Shown here: positions 1 through 7,202 of the stretch, one piece after another
How positions within the stretch are numbered: the first letter of the stretch is position 1
How the letters are laid out: each line of letters begins with the position of its first letter
Assembly: GCA_034408935.1 (NCBI GenBank)
Contig: DAOUMV010000016.1
Span: 1-56,162 of the forward strand
Origin: DAOUMF01 sp034408935
Lineage (GTDB): Bacteria > Chloroflexota > Dehalococcoidia > SM23-28-2 > RBG-16-64-32
Direction of reading: 5' to 3'
DNA: 56,162 bases
Position numbers and translations under genes: made by a program
Notes under the pieces: generated by a model
The model's database searches: none
What the model was told of the DNA's origin: nothing
Seen by the model: only the letters and a program-made list of their open reading frames with translations

Positions 1-20
1 GGCCCCGGTTAACCGGGGCC
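1..20. repeat. Perfect 20-bp palindrome, possible terminator stem
   Basis: GGCCCCGG-TTAA-CCGGGGCC is a perfect inverted repeat with an 8-bp GC stem. It lies 40 bp beyond the stop of the last minus-strand gene (60-239), where a terminator for that operon would be expected. Any T-run would lie outside the window, so termination cannot be confirmed. Confidence 0.5.
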
Positions 21-59
21 CCAACTGCGTCCACCTCGCTCTATGGTGAGCTTCTTACG

Positions 60-239
60 CTACTCCAAGTCCTCCCTCATGCGCCTCTCGCGCACCATCT
101 CGTACAGCAGGTTCTCAACTACCATCAACAGCAGGAGAACCTGCCGCTGCTGCCGGCGAGGCATCCGCGCCAGCATATGCAGCAGGTCAGGATCCACCTT
201 CTCCACTAGTGCGATGCGGTCCTCGGGGAGCTCCGCCAT
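60..239 (-). CDS. Small protein sharing the C-terminal motif of the XRE regulators
   Basis: A 59-codon frame starts 3 bp after the stop of the XRE gene at 243-713, suggesting translational coupling. It encodes a helix-rich, charged protein. Residues about 16-35 read DPDLLHMLARMPRRQQRQVL, closely matching DPDLLRFLGRLPRDRQRRLL in the XRE protein at 243-713 and DPDLLRFLARLSSEQQRYLL in the one at 1261-1620. It therefore looks like a stand-alone copy of the regulators' C-terminal domain without the DNA-binding part. It could dimerise with them and modulate them, but that is inference. An ATG start and the shared motif support a real gene; the ribosome binding site is weak. Confidence 0.6.
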   Translation of the reverse strand: MAELPEDRIALVEKVDPDLLHMLARMPRRQQRQVLLLLMVVENLLYEMVRERRMREDLE

Positions 240-242
240 GCC

Positions 243-713
243 CTAGGCCCGCACCCTGGAAGGCCGAACGCTGTCCCCCGAGCGACTCCCACTTATGCGG
301 CGGCCGTCGTCCGACTCGCTGTCGGGGGCCAGCTCGCCAGCGTCGCCGTTCTTCCCCTCCCCAGGGACCACAACCGTCTCCATGCCCTCCAGCAGGAGTA
401 GCAATCGCCGCTGCCGGTCCCGTGGTAGACGACCCAGGAATCGCAACAGGTCGGGATCTATGTTGGACTCGTAGTCCTGGTAGATTTGGCGAAGAGTCCG
501 CACCGTAGGATAGCCACCCGCCTCAAACAACTCGTCCGGGTCCACACCTATCGCCTGTGCCACCCGCAGCAGCACGGCAGCACTGGGGTTCTTCACATCC
601 CCGTTCTCCAGCTGCGAAAGGTACCCCTGGCTGACGGATGCACTCACCGCCAACTGACCCTGCGTGAAGCCGAACCCCTCACGCAACTCCCGTATCTTAT
701 CTCCAAGCTTCAT
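243..713 (-). CDS. XRE-family HTH transcriptional regulator
   Basis: 156 residues. Residues about 5-60 form a classic XRE/Cro helix-turn-helix (IRELREGFGFTQGQLAVSAS, then VSQGYLSQLENGDVKNPS). The C-terminal part holds the DPDLLRFLGRLPRDRQRRLL motif (about 88-107) shared with two neighbours, then a low-complexity Gly/Ser/Asp tail. The start has a strong ribosome binding site (GGGAGGAG, 6 nt before ATG) and a good promoter at 746-774. It lies downstream of the Tad pilus operon and probably controls it or itself; no target was tested. It has its own promoter, unlike the second regulator, which is coupled to tadC. Confidence 0.88.
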   Translation of the reverse strand: MKLGDKIRELREGFGFTQGQLAVSASVSQGYLSQLENGDVKNPSAAVLLRVAQAIGVDPDELFEAGGYPTVRTLRQIYQDYESNIDPDLLRFLGRLPRDRQRRLLLLLEGMETVVVPGEGKNGDAGELAPDSESDDGRRISGSRSGDSVRPSRVRA

Positions 714-745
714 ACTCTTCTCTCCTCCCGCTGAGGGTATGGGAA

Positions 746-774
746 ATTGTCCACCGCCCTTCTAGAGATGTCAA
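746..774 (-). promoter_or_regulatory. Sigma-70 type promoter of the XRE gene
   Basis: On the minus strand TTGACA (769-774) is followed after exactly 17 bp by GACAAT (746-751). The start codon of the XRE gene (713) lies 32 nt beyond the -10 hexamer, with a GGGAGGAG ribosome binding site between. The -35 is consensus and the -10 matches 4 of 6. Confidence 0.7.
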
Positions 775-848
775 CACTGGCTACTTGACCATCAGACGGC
801 GGCCCGTTTATCAATCTTGCACATCGCCAGCCCAACGTGATCCACACC

Positions 849-1202
849 TCATTCTTCATCAGTGAGCGTCAGCTTGTCGTTCGCTTCCGTCTGGGCCTTG
901 GCCGCTGCTCCCGCATTGAGTTCCAGGGCGCAGCGCGCGCCGCCGAAGGCCATGGTCACCCGAAACGGCTTCATCTCCGGCACCACCTTCACTACCCGGA
1001 ACTCCCGATCCAGAAACACAACATCGATCGGGAAGCGCATGAACGCAGTGTGGATGGACGAGCTGGGCCTAAGAAGCAACCCGCTACCCTCAGGAAGGCT
1101 CCTGCGTCCCATTAGGCCCCAGAAGCGGGACCAGACACCATCCGCCACCTGCACATCCTCGGCCACCACGGTGCCTCTCGTCTCGTTGACGATGCGCAGC
1201 AT
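849..1202 (-). CDS. DUF192 family protein
   Basis: 117 residues with the hallmarks of DUF192: an RFWGLMGRRSLPEGSGLLL segment near residues 26-45, SIHTAFMRFPIDVVFLD at about 49-65, and VVKVVPEMKPFRVTMAFGG at about 70-88. The family is a small beta-rich fold of unknown biochemical role, often secreted in other bacteria; no signal peptide is visible here. The ATG is preceded by AGGAGG with a 7-nt spacer. It lies between the two XRE genes at the end of the Tad operon, so it may be co-transcribed with the pilus genes. The family call is firm and the role unknown. Confidence 0.85.
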   Translation of the reverse strand: MLRIVNETRGTVVAEDVQVADGVWSRFWGLMGRRSLPEGSGLLLRPSSSIHTAFMRFPIDVVFLDREFRVVKVVPEMKPFRVTMAFGGARCALELNAGAAAKAQTEANDKLTLTDEE

Positions 1203-1260
1203 CGATCATCCTCCTGACCCCGTCATGATAGCAGAATCGCTGGTTCTTCTCCCGGCGACT

Positions 1261-1620
1261 CTACCCCACCTCCACGGGGGCTTCCCGCTTCATCCCTTGC
1301 AGGAAGCGCAGCAGATACCGCTGCTGCTCTGACGATAAGCGGGCCAGAAAGCGCAACAGGTCCGGGTCTACCACCGTTTCAAAGTCTGCGTCCCCCCCGC
1401 TGCCCAGGATGTCCCTGTAGCCCGCCGCTTCCAGCAGACAGCGCGGATCCACATGCAGCGCCCGGGCCAGCCGGAACAGCACGGAGGCGCTGGGGTTCTG
1501 CACCTCGTCGTTCTCTATCTGAGACAGATAACCCTGGCTCAGCTCTGCCTGCCCTGCAAGCTGGGCCTGGCTCAGCCCGATCTCCTCCCGCAGGCTGCGA
1601 ATACTTCCGCCAAGACCCAT
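1261..1620 (-). CDS. XRE-family HTH regulator, translationally linked to tadC
   Basis: 119 residues from the chosen ATG (MGLGGSIRSLREEIGLSQAQ). An earlier in-frame ATG at 1641 overlaps the tadC stop, but GAGGTG sits 6 nt before the ATG at 1620, so that start is preferred. Residues about 6-60 are an XRE helix-turn-helix (LSQGYLSQIENDEVQNPSAS). The C-terminus carries DPDLLRFLARLSSEQQRYLL, the motif shared with the XRE at 243-713 and the small protein at 60-239. Its position directly behind tadC, with no gap for a promoter, suggests it is made with the pilus machinery and feeds back on it; that is inference. Confidence 0.87.
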   Translation of the reverse strand: MGLGGSIRSLREEIGLSQAQLAGQAELSQGYLSQIENDEVQNPSASVLFRLARALHVDPRCLLEAAGYRDILGSGGDADFETVVDPDLLRFLARLSSEQQRYLLRFLQGMKREAPVEVG

Positions 1621-1637
1621 TCCGATCACCTCTTTGA

Positions 1638-2555
1638 TCATGACCCCGCCAGCGAATCGGCGATCCTGAGCGCAGCCGGGCCCAGGATCACCAGCATGAA
1701 TGCCGGGAAGATGAACAGCACCAGCGGGAAGATCATCTTGATGGGCGCCTCGTGGGCCGTTCGTTCCACGCGCTGACGGCGGCGTGTCCGCATCTGGTCC
1801 GCCTGCACCCGCAGCACCTGCGCGATGGCAACGCCCAACTGCTCGGCCTGGATCACCGCGTTGACGAAGCTGCTTAGCTCCTCCACGCCTATCCTATCGG
1901 CCATCTCCGTCAGCGCCTCGCGCCGCAGCTTGCCCATGGCCACCTCTCGCAGCATGCGGCTCAGCTCATCGGCCAAGGGGCCTGTGCTTTTGTCAGCCAC
2001 CCGCGCCAGCGCCGCGTCCAGGCCCAAGCCCGCGCCCACACAGGTCGTCACCAAGTCCAGCGCATCCGGAAGCGCCCTGAGCACCTCCTTCTGACGCCTC
2101 CGGACCCGCCCCTTCAGCCATGTGCCCGGCAGCATCCAGCCCACGAGACCGAACGCCCCTACGACCACCGCCTGCTGGATACCGATCGTGCCAAAGACCA
2201 CAATGACGGAGGCCAGGATGAAGCCTGACATGAGGCCGACGCATGTCATCCAGAACACGACGTAGGTGTTGAGCGTCATTGGGTTGCCGGCTGTGACAAG
2301 CTGTTTCTCTATGTTGGCCAGCACTCTAGCCGGCAGCACCGATGTGGCCACATGGGCCAGCCCCTCGAGGCCGGGCATCAGTACCCGGTCCGCGAACGGC
2401 TTACTCAGGTCGGTCTCTCCCTCGACGGCGACCACCGCCCGCGTCCTGAAGTCCTGCATCCGCGCCTCCATCGCCGAGGGAGCGCGCCGCGCCAGGCCCA
2501 GCACCAGGCTGACCACCGCCGCGAACACTAACAGAGCGATAATGCCGATGAGCAT
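1638..2555 (-). CDS. tadC: Tad pilus inner-membrane platform protein TadC
   Basis: 305 residues, GspF/TadC-like. It has an N-terminal membrane segment (about 2-22), a pair of membrane segments at about 95-140, the F-domain core around LPDALDLVTTCVGAGLGLDA (about 163-182), and a C-terminal membrane helix (IFPLVLFIFPAFMLVILGP). With TadB it should form the cytoplasmic-membrane platform on which TadA drives Flp pilin assembly. It follows tadB by 9 bp and ends overlapping the XRE region. Length and layout are normal for TadC. Confidence 0.92.
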   Translation of the reverse strand: MLIGIIALLVFAAVVSLVLGLARRAPSAMEARMQDFRTRAVVAVEGETDLSKPFADRVLMPGLEGLAHVATSVLPARVLANIEKQLVTAGNPMTLNTYVVFWMTCVGLMSGFILASVIVVFGTIGIQQAVVVGAFGLVGWMLPGTWLKGRVRRRQKEVLRALPDALDLVTTCVGAGLGLDAALARVADKSTGPLADELSRMLREVAMGKLRREALTEMADRIGVEELSSFVNAVIQAEQLGVAIAQVLRVQADQMRTRRRQRVERTAHEAPIKMIFPLVLFIFPAFMLVILGPAALRIADSLAGS

Positions 2556-2564
2556 GCTGAACTC

Positions 2565-3542
2565 CTAAACCTCGATAGCCAGTATCTTCTTCATCGACAT
2601 CACACCGAGGAACTCCAACGCCGCCGCAGCCACCAGCATGACCTGTCCCGCCGTCTTCGTGAACAGCAGCCCCATGTAGTCAGGGTTGATCAGCATGAAC
2701 AGCAGACCCATGACCACCGGCAGCCCTCCGATGACGATCCCGGTCATCCGCTGTTGAGAGGTGAGGGTGATGATCTCGCCGCGCATCCGTTCCCGCTCCC
2801 GCATCGTGAACGCCACTCCCTCCAGGATCTCGGACAGATTACCCCCTACGGTGCTCTGAATGTTGATCGCCGTAAGCACCATGTCCATATCCGGACTGCC
2901 AATTCGCTCACCCATCCCCTGAAGGGCATCCTCATTGCTCATACCCAGGTTGGCATCGCGAAGCATCCGCCGCAGCTCGGTGGCTAGCGGCGGGTCTATC
3001 TGGTTGGAGGCGAACTCGAAGCTCTGCATCAGTCCGTAGCCGGACTTGAGGGAGTTCGACACCATGCCCAGCATCTCCACCATCTGCGCGTCAAGTCTCT
3101 TAAGGAGAGAACTCCTCTTGGCGCTCACCCACATCGGAGGTAGGCTGTAGCCCAACACCGCCAAGCCAACGCCCAGGATCAAGGCCACCACGCCCTTGCT
3201 GAAGATGAACGGCACCGAGAAGAAGAACAGCGCTGCCAGATAGCGGATTATGTAGTACTCACCTACCCGCAGAGGGACGCCCGCTCTCTCCAGGTTCAAC
3301 GCCACCTGCTCAGAGCCCCGCAACCCCCCAACCAGGGCGCTCAGCAGCGGCAGGCCGCTGTAGGAGCGCTGCTTCATCAGCGCTGGGCCCTCGTGCCGCT
3401 GCCCCTCCGCCGTCTGCCTTTCACCTCGGAAGGACTCCAGCCGCTCCTCCATCGGACTGTGGTGGCGGCCACGAATCCCGACGACCAAGGAGAACACAGC
3501 CAGCAGCACGGTCAGCGCGATGATGATAAGCAGCGGGTCCAC
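2565..3542 (-). CDS. tadB: Tad pilus inner-membrane platform protein TadB
   Basis: 325 residues of the type II secretion F family. Membrane segments lie at the N-terminus (LLIIIALTVLLAVFSLVVG), in the middle (YLAALFFFSVPFIFSKGVVA), and at the C-terminus (MTGIVIGGLPVVMGLLFMLI, then a further helix). The F-domain core includes MVEMLGMVSNSLKSGYGLMQ at about 154-173. It partners TadC in the pilus assembly platform. It follows tadA by only 3 bp, so the two are almost certainly co-translated. Confidence 0.92.
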   Translation of the reverse strand: MDPLLIIIALTVLLAVFSLVVGIRGRHHSPMEERLESFRGERQTAEGQRHEGPALMKQRSYSGLPLLSALVGGLRGSEQVALNLERAGVPLRVGEYYIIRYLAALFFFSVPFIFSKGVVALILGVGLAVLGYSLPPMWVSAKRSSLLKRLDAQMVEMLGMVSNSLKSGYGLMQSFEFASNQIDPPLATELRRMLRDANLGMSNEDALQGMGERIGSPDMDMVLTAINIQSTVGGNLSEILEGVAFTMRERERMRGEIITLTSQQRMTGIVIGGLPVVMGLLFMLINPDYMGLLFTKTAGQVMLVAAAALEFLGVMSMKKILAIEV

Positions 3543-3545
3543 AGC

Positions 3546-4907
3546 CTATCCTCCCCTCCTCGCCAGGAACACGCTCTCCGGGAGCTGGATGCCGGCCAGC
3601 GCGAACTTTTCGGCGAAGCTGGGACGAAGGCCGGTGGGCGTCATGCCACCCAGGATCCGTCCCTCGGAGTCCACGCCCGTTTGCGTGAACTGGAACAGGT
3701 CCTGCATTGTGATGATCTGGCCCTCCATGCCCGTGATCTCCGTCACCTTGGTTACCCGCCTCACGCCGTCGCTGAAACGCGCCAGATGCACCAGGAGATG
3801 GAGCGCTGAGGAGACCTGCTCGCGAATCGCCCGGGACGGCAGTTCCAGGTTAGCCATCAGCACCATGTTCTCCACTCGGGCCAGGGCATCCCGCGGCGAG
3901 TTGGCGTGGACGGTGGAGAGGGAGCCTTCGTGGCCCGTGTTCATGGCGTTCAGCATGTCGAACGCCTCCGATCCTCGCACCTCGCCGATGATGATACGGT
4001 CCGGCCGCATACGCAGGGTGTTGCGCAGCAGATCGCGCTGGGTGATCTCACCCTTGCCGTCAATGTTGGCAGGCCGCGCCTCCAGGCTCACCACGTGCGG
4101 CTGCTGCAGCTTGAGCTCGGTCGGATCCTCAATGGTGACGATCCGCTCGCTCTCCGGGATGTAGGCCGAAAGCGCGTTCAGGAACGTCGTCTTGCCGGTG
4201 CCGGTACCGCCGGAGATAAGGACATTGAGGCGCAGCCTCACGCAGGCCTTCAGGAACTGGGCTATCTCCGGGGCGATGGTGCCAGCGGTCACCAGTTCGT
4301 CCATCGTCATCTTGTCAGCGCGGAACTTACGGATCGTGATCGTGGGACTCTTGGGGGACACCGGAGGGATGATGACATTGACACGGGAGCCGTCAGGGAG
4401 CCGACTGTCGACCATGGGCGACGACTCATCGACCCGACGGCCCAGGGGAGCGACGATCCTTTCGATGATCCGCTGGATGTGCTCCGCGTCCCGAAAGCGG
4501 ATGTCACTCAGGTAGATGACGCCTTCCCGCTCAAAGTACACCTCGTCGGGAGCGTTCACCATAACCTCAGACACCGAGGGGTCCCTGGTCATTGCATCGA
4601 TAGGGCCCAGGCCGATCACCTCATCAACCACCCGCGACACGATCTGATCGCGGCTGATGCCACCCACATTGGGCACCTCGCGACGCAGGATGGTCTCTGC
4701 TGCCTGCTCCACCAGCCGCCGCCTCTCCTCAGCGGGCATGGAGCTGATCTGGTCGGCATCGAGCTCCTCAATCAATGTCTGGTGCATCCTGAAGACGAGC
4801 CCCTCCACATCCTCGTTGTAGCGTCCGGGAGTGCCCCTAGACGGGGGAGCTTCCGGCCTGACTACCGGGCTTTGGATGCGCCGACTGCCTGATCGCAAGT
4901 TGGACAT
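3546..4907 (-). CDS. tadA: Tad pilus assembly ATPase TadA (CpaF family)
   Basis: 453 residues, the hexameric secretion ATPase that powers Flp pilus assembly. Walker A is GGTGTGKTT at about 233-241. The Asp box region is IVTIEDPTELKLQQPHVV, Walker B RIIIGEVRG, and the His box HEGSLSTVHANS. The N-terminal domain (about 30-200) includes the CpaF hallmark PSVSEVMVNAPDEVYFEREG. The gene lies 4 bp after cpaE and 3 bp before tadB. All catalytic motifs are intact and the length is typical. Confidence 0.95.
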   Translation of the reverse strand: MSNLRSGSRRIQSPVVRPEAPPSRGTPGRYNEDVEGLVFRMHQTLIEELDADQISSMPAEERRRLVEQAAETILRREVPNVGGISRDQIVSRVVDEVIGLGPIDAMTRDPSVSEVMVNAPDEVYFEREGVIYLSDIRFRDAEHIQRIIERIVAPLGRRVDESSPMVDSRLPDGSRVNVIIPPVSPKSPTITIRKFRADKMTMDELVTAGTIAPEIAQFLKACVRLRLNVLISGGTGTGKTTFLNALSAYIPESERIVTIEDPTELKLQQPHVVSLEARPANIDGKGEITQRDLLRNTLRMRPDRIIIGEVRGSEAFDMLNAMNTGHEGSLSTVHANSPRDALARVENMVLMANLELPSRAIREQVSSALHLLVHLARFSDGVRRVTKVTEITGMEGQIITMQDLFQFTQTGVDSEGRILGGMTPTGLRPSFAEKFALAGIQLPESVFLARRGG

Positions 4908-4911
4908 CTCT

Positions 4912-6159
4912 CTACTCCACCTTTACCTCGGCTTTCTCTTCGGCCGGCTGCCCAAAGATGCGACCAAAGAGGCCCTTACTTCCCTGCTTCTGCCGCGTCT
5001 CCTGTTGCTGCTGGCGGACACCGCTCAGCGCGTACGCCAGCTCTATCAAGCTCTCCGAGGCTCTCGTGTTAGGCTTGGTCACCACCACCGGCATGCCCAG
5101 CTGGGTGGACGTACTCATGTTGCGGTCATAGGGGATGGACCAGAACACCTCCCGGCCCAACATTCGCCTGACCTCCTGGGGCTGAACGTTGCTTGTTTCG
5201 TTGGTGGCGTTAATCACCAGCTTCACCTTCTCCTGGGGGTAGTTCCAGGAGCGGAGCATGTCAATAGCCAGGAGGGTATCCTTGAGGCTAGCCATATCGA
5301 CCGTGGCCACAAGGAGCACCAGCGTTGCCAGCTCCAGCGACCGGGCCACGATGTCATTGAACGTCCCCGGCGTGTCAAGGATCACGTAGTCATAGGTCTG
5401 AGCCAGCAGCGTGACTACCCGCTCGATGTGGCCAGCATGGACGCCCCGCCAATCGGTTGGCCTTACAGGTGCCGGCAGGATCGTCACCCCCGTGTTGTGC
5501 GTGTAGATGCAGTCCTGGAGGAGCTCTCGACTGATCTCCTCTTCCGGCAGGGCCAGATCGGCTATGCTTCGCTCCACCGGGATATCCATGAGGATCGCCA
5601 CATCGCCGAAGCGGGTGTCCAGGTCTACAATCACCACCGACTGGCCGGTCTTCTGCACCAGCGCCGTGGCCAGGCTAGTGGAGATCGTCGTCTTGCCGAT
5701 GCCCCCCTTGGCGCCGAAGATCGTGAGCACCGTGCCACAGGCCACCGGCTCATCCATCTCCCCGGAGATTCGCGCCCGCTTCCGCTCCTCTTGAGCCAGC
5801 ACGTTGTGAACGGAATTGATCAGATCCTCTTCCTGCACAGGGGTCACCAGGTAGTCACTGACTCCGGCCAGCATCGCCTTTCGCATGCTGTCCGGATCCG
5901 TGATGGAGGAATAGGTGACGATAGGAGATTGAGGGAGGAGGTCTGCCACCGCCTCCACCGTCTGAAGGGCTCTCACCAAGGGCTCTTCAACGGAGATAAT
6001 GACAACATCCGGCTCTGTCTCCTTGGCCAGGGAGACCGCTTCGATCCCGTAGCCGGCCTCGCCCAGCACGGCGAAGCCCGCTAGGGCCAGCATCTTCTGA
6101 ACCTCAGCCCTCGCCAACTGGTCCTGGTCTATGACGATGACTCGAGGGTTGCGCACCAT
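4912..6159 (-). CDS. cpaE: CpaE/TadZ-like pilus localisation ATPase with degenerate receiver domain
   Basis: 415 residues from MVRNPRVIVIDQDQ. The frame is open back to 6345, but that would overlap cpaB by over 140 bp, and GGAG lies 5 nt before the ATG at 6159. Residues about 5-120 resemble a response-regulator receiver. The strand-3 position that normally carries the phospho-accepting Asp reads VVIISVEEP, so it is probably not phosphorylated. The rest is a MinD/ParA-type ATPase with the deviant Walker A motif FGAKGGIGKTT, VVIVDLDTRFGDVAILMD, and DYVILDTPG. CpaE-like proteins position the Tad machine. The tail is Gln/Lys-rich. Confidence 0.9.
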   Translation of the reverse strand: MVRNPRVIVIDQDQLARAEVQKMLALAGFAVLGEAGYGIEAVSLAKETEPDVVIISVEEPLVRALQTVEAVADLLPQSPIVTYSSITDPDSMRKAMLAGVSDYLVTPVQEEDLINSVHNVLAQEERKRARISGEMDEPVACGTVLTIFGAKGGIGKTTISTSLATALVQKTGQSVVIVDLDTRFGDVAILMDIPVERSIADLALPEEEISRELLQDCIYTHNTGVTILPAPVRPTDWRGVHAGHIERVVTLLAQTYDYVILDTPGTFNDIVARSLELATLVLLVATVDMASLKDTLLAIDMLRSWNYPQEKVKLVINATNETSNVQPQEVRRMLGREVFWSIPYDRNMSTSTQLGMPVVVTKPNTRASESLIELAYALSGVRQQQQETRQKQGSKGLFGRIFGQPAEEKAEVKVE

Positions 6160-6202
6160 GGTCGCTCCGCTCTCCCGCATTCTTCTGGTGGACTCCTCAA
6201 TG

Positions 6203-7084
6203 TTATTGCGTGGCGGACAGGCCCAGCAGAGCCGCGCACGTAGGTGCTGGCCCGCCCTCATCCCATGCAGCGCGGGTGTCCACGGCGCTGCTGTCCCCGA
6301 AGCTACGCAGCGCCAGAGCCAGGCGCCCGCTGAAGTTGTCGCCACAAGTCTCAGCCGCGCTCAAGACCTCCCCGTGCACCGGCGAGACGGCCAGCGTCAC
6401 GGTGGTGGCCTCGGGGTTAGCCTCGGCGTCCTCGTCAACCGCCGGGGCACCTTCGGCCTCATCCGGGGCGGTCACGGCCACGTCCTGGTCGATGCTCAAT
6501 ACCTGAGCGTTCTGCAAGATCGTCCGCGCGATCTGGTCCTTGCCGTTTTCGAGGGCGGCACCTCCCTCGAGGGCGGCGGCGGATTCGATTCTTACGGTAA
6601 GGATGACATCCACGTAGTCTCCCGGCCTGACGAGGCCGCTGGCACCGATAATGTTGCTGACCTGGATAGCCACCGCGCGCTTGCCCTCGGGAACCACGTA
6701 GGCCAGCGGCGGGTTCTCCACGTCCGTGATGGCAGCGCCGGTGGCCGTCACCTTCGACGGGATCACTTGCTCACCGGCCACCAGGGGGACCCGGGCCACC
6801 TTGCCAACGACATCGCCCGTGTCTTCGAAGGCCCCCACCAAGATCGCGTCGGACGTGATGTCCTTCAGGGTCACCATCTCCTTAGTGATGCGGGTTCCGG
6901 CGGCTACGTCGCCGCCGGCGACGACCACGGGTTTGACCGTCGCGCTGGATCCGCCGCCCCCTCCGTCGCCGCCAGCGCTCTGGAGATACACCACCACCAG
7001 AACCGCGCTCACCAGCCCCAGGAAGAGCCCAAGGAAGATGAGAACCTTGTTCGATCTGCCGCCTAGCGCCTGACTCTTTATCAT
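6203..7084 (-). CDS. cpaB: Tad pilus assembly protein CpaB/RcpC (SAF domain)
   Basis: 293 residues. One N-terminal membrane anchor (KVLIFLGLFLGLVSAVLVVV, about 13-32) is followed by a Gly-rich linker and a SAF domain (VVVAGGDVAAGTRITKEMVT, about 53-72). The RcpC-type region around GLVRPGDYVDVILTV (about 149-163) comes next. In Gram-negative Tad systems CpaB works with the secretin; no secretin gene is present here, as expected for a monoderm. The long acidic stretch EGAPAVDEDAEANPEAT (about 208-226) is unusual. The ATG has a GAGGGGAAAG ribosome binding site. A 118-bp gap separates it from the tadG-like gene upstream. Confidence 0.85.
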   Translation of the reverse strand: MIKSQALGGRSNKVLIFLGLFLGLVSAVLVVVYLQSAGGDGGGGGSSATVKPVVVAGGDVAAGTRITKEMVTLKDITSDAILVGAFEDTGDVVGKVARVPLVAGEQVIPSKVTATGAAITDVENPPLAYVVPEGKRAVAIQVSNIIGASGLVRPGDYVDVILTVRIESAAALEGGAALENGKDQIARTILQNAQVLSIDQDVAVTAPDEAEGAPAVDEDAEANPEATTVTLAVSPVHGEVLSAAETCGDNFSGRLALALRSFGDSSAVDTRAAWDEGGPAPTCAALLGLSATQ

Positions 7085-7202
7085 CGCTTTCCCCTCACGC
7101 TAGTCTTCCCAGCTGCGACCCGCCGTGAGCAGGCCGCAATAAGCAGTCATTGCAAATCTAATGATGATCTTTGGGGCCGTTCTGTTACGGGAATGGCCGC
7201 GG

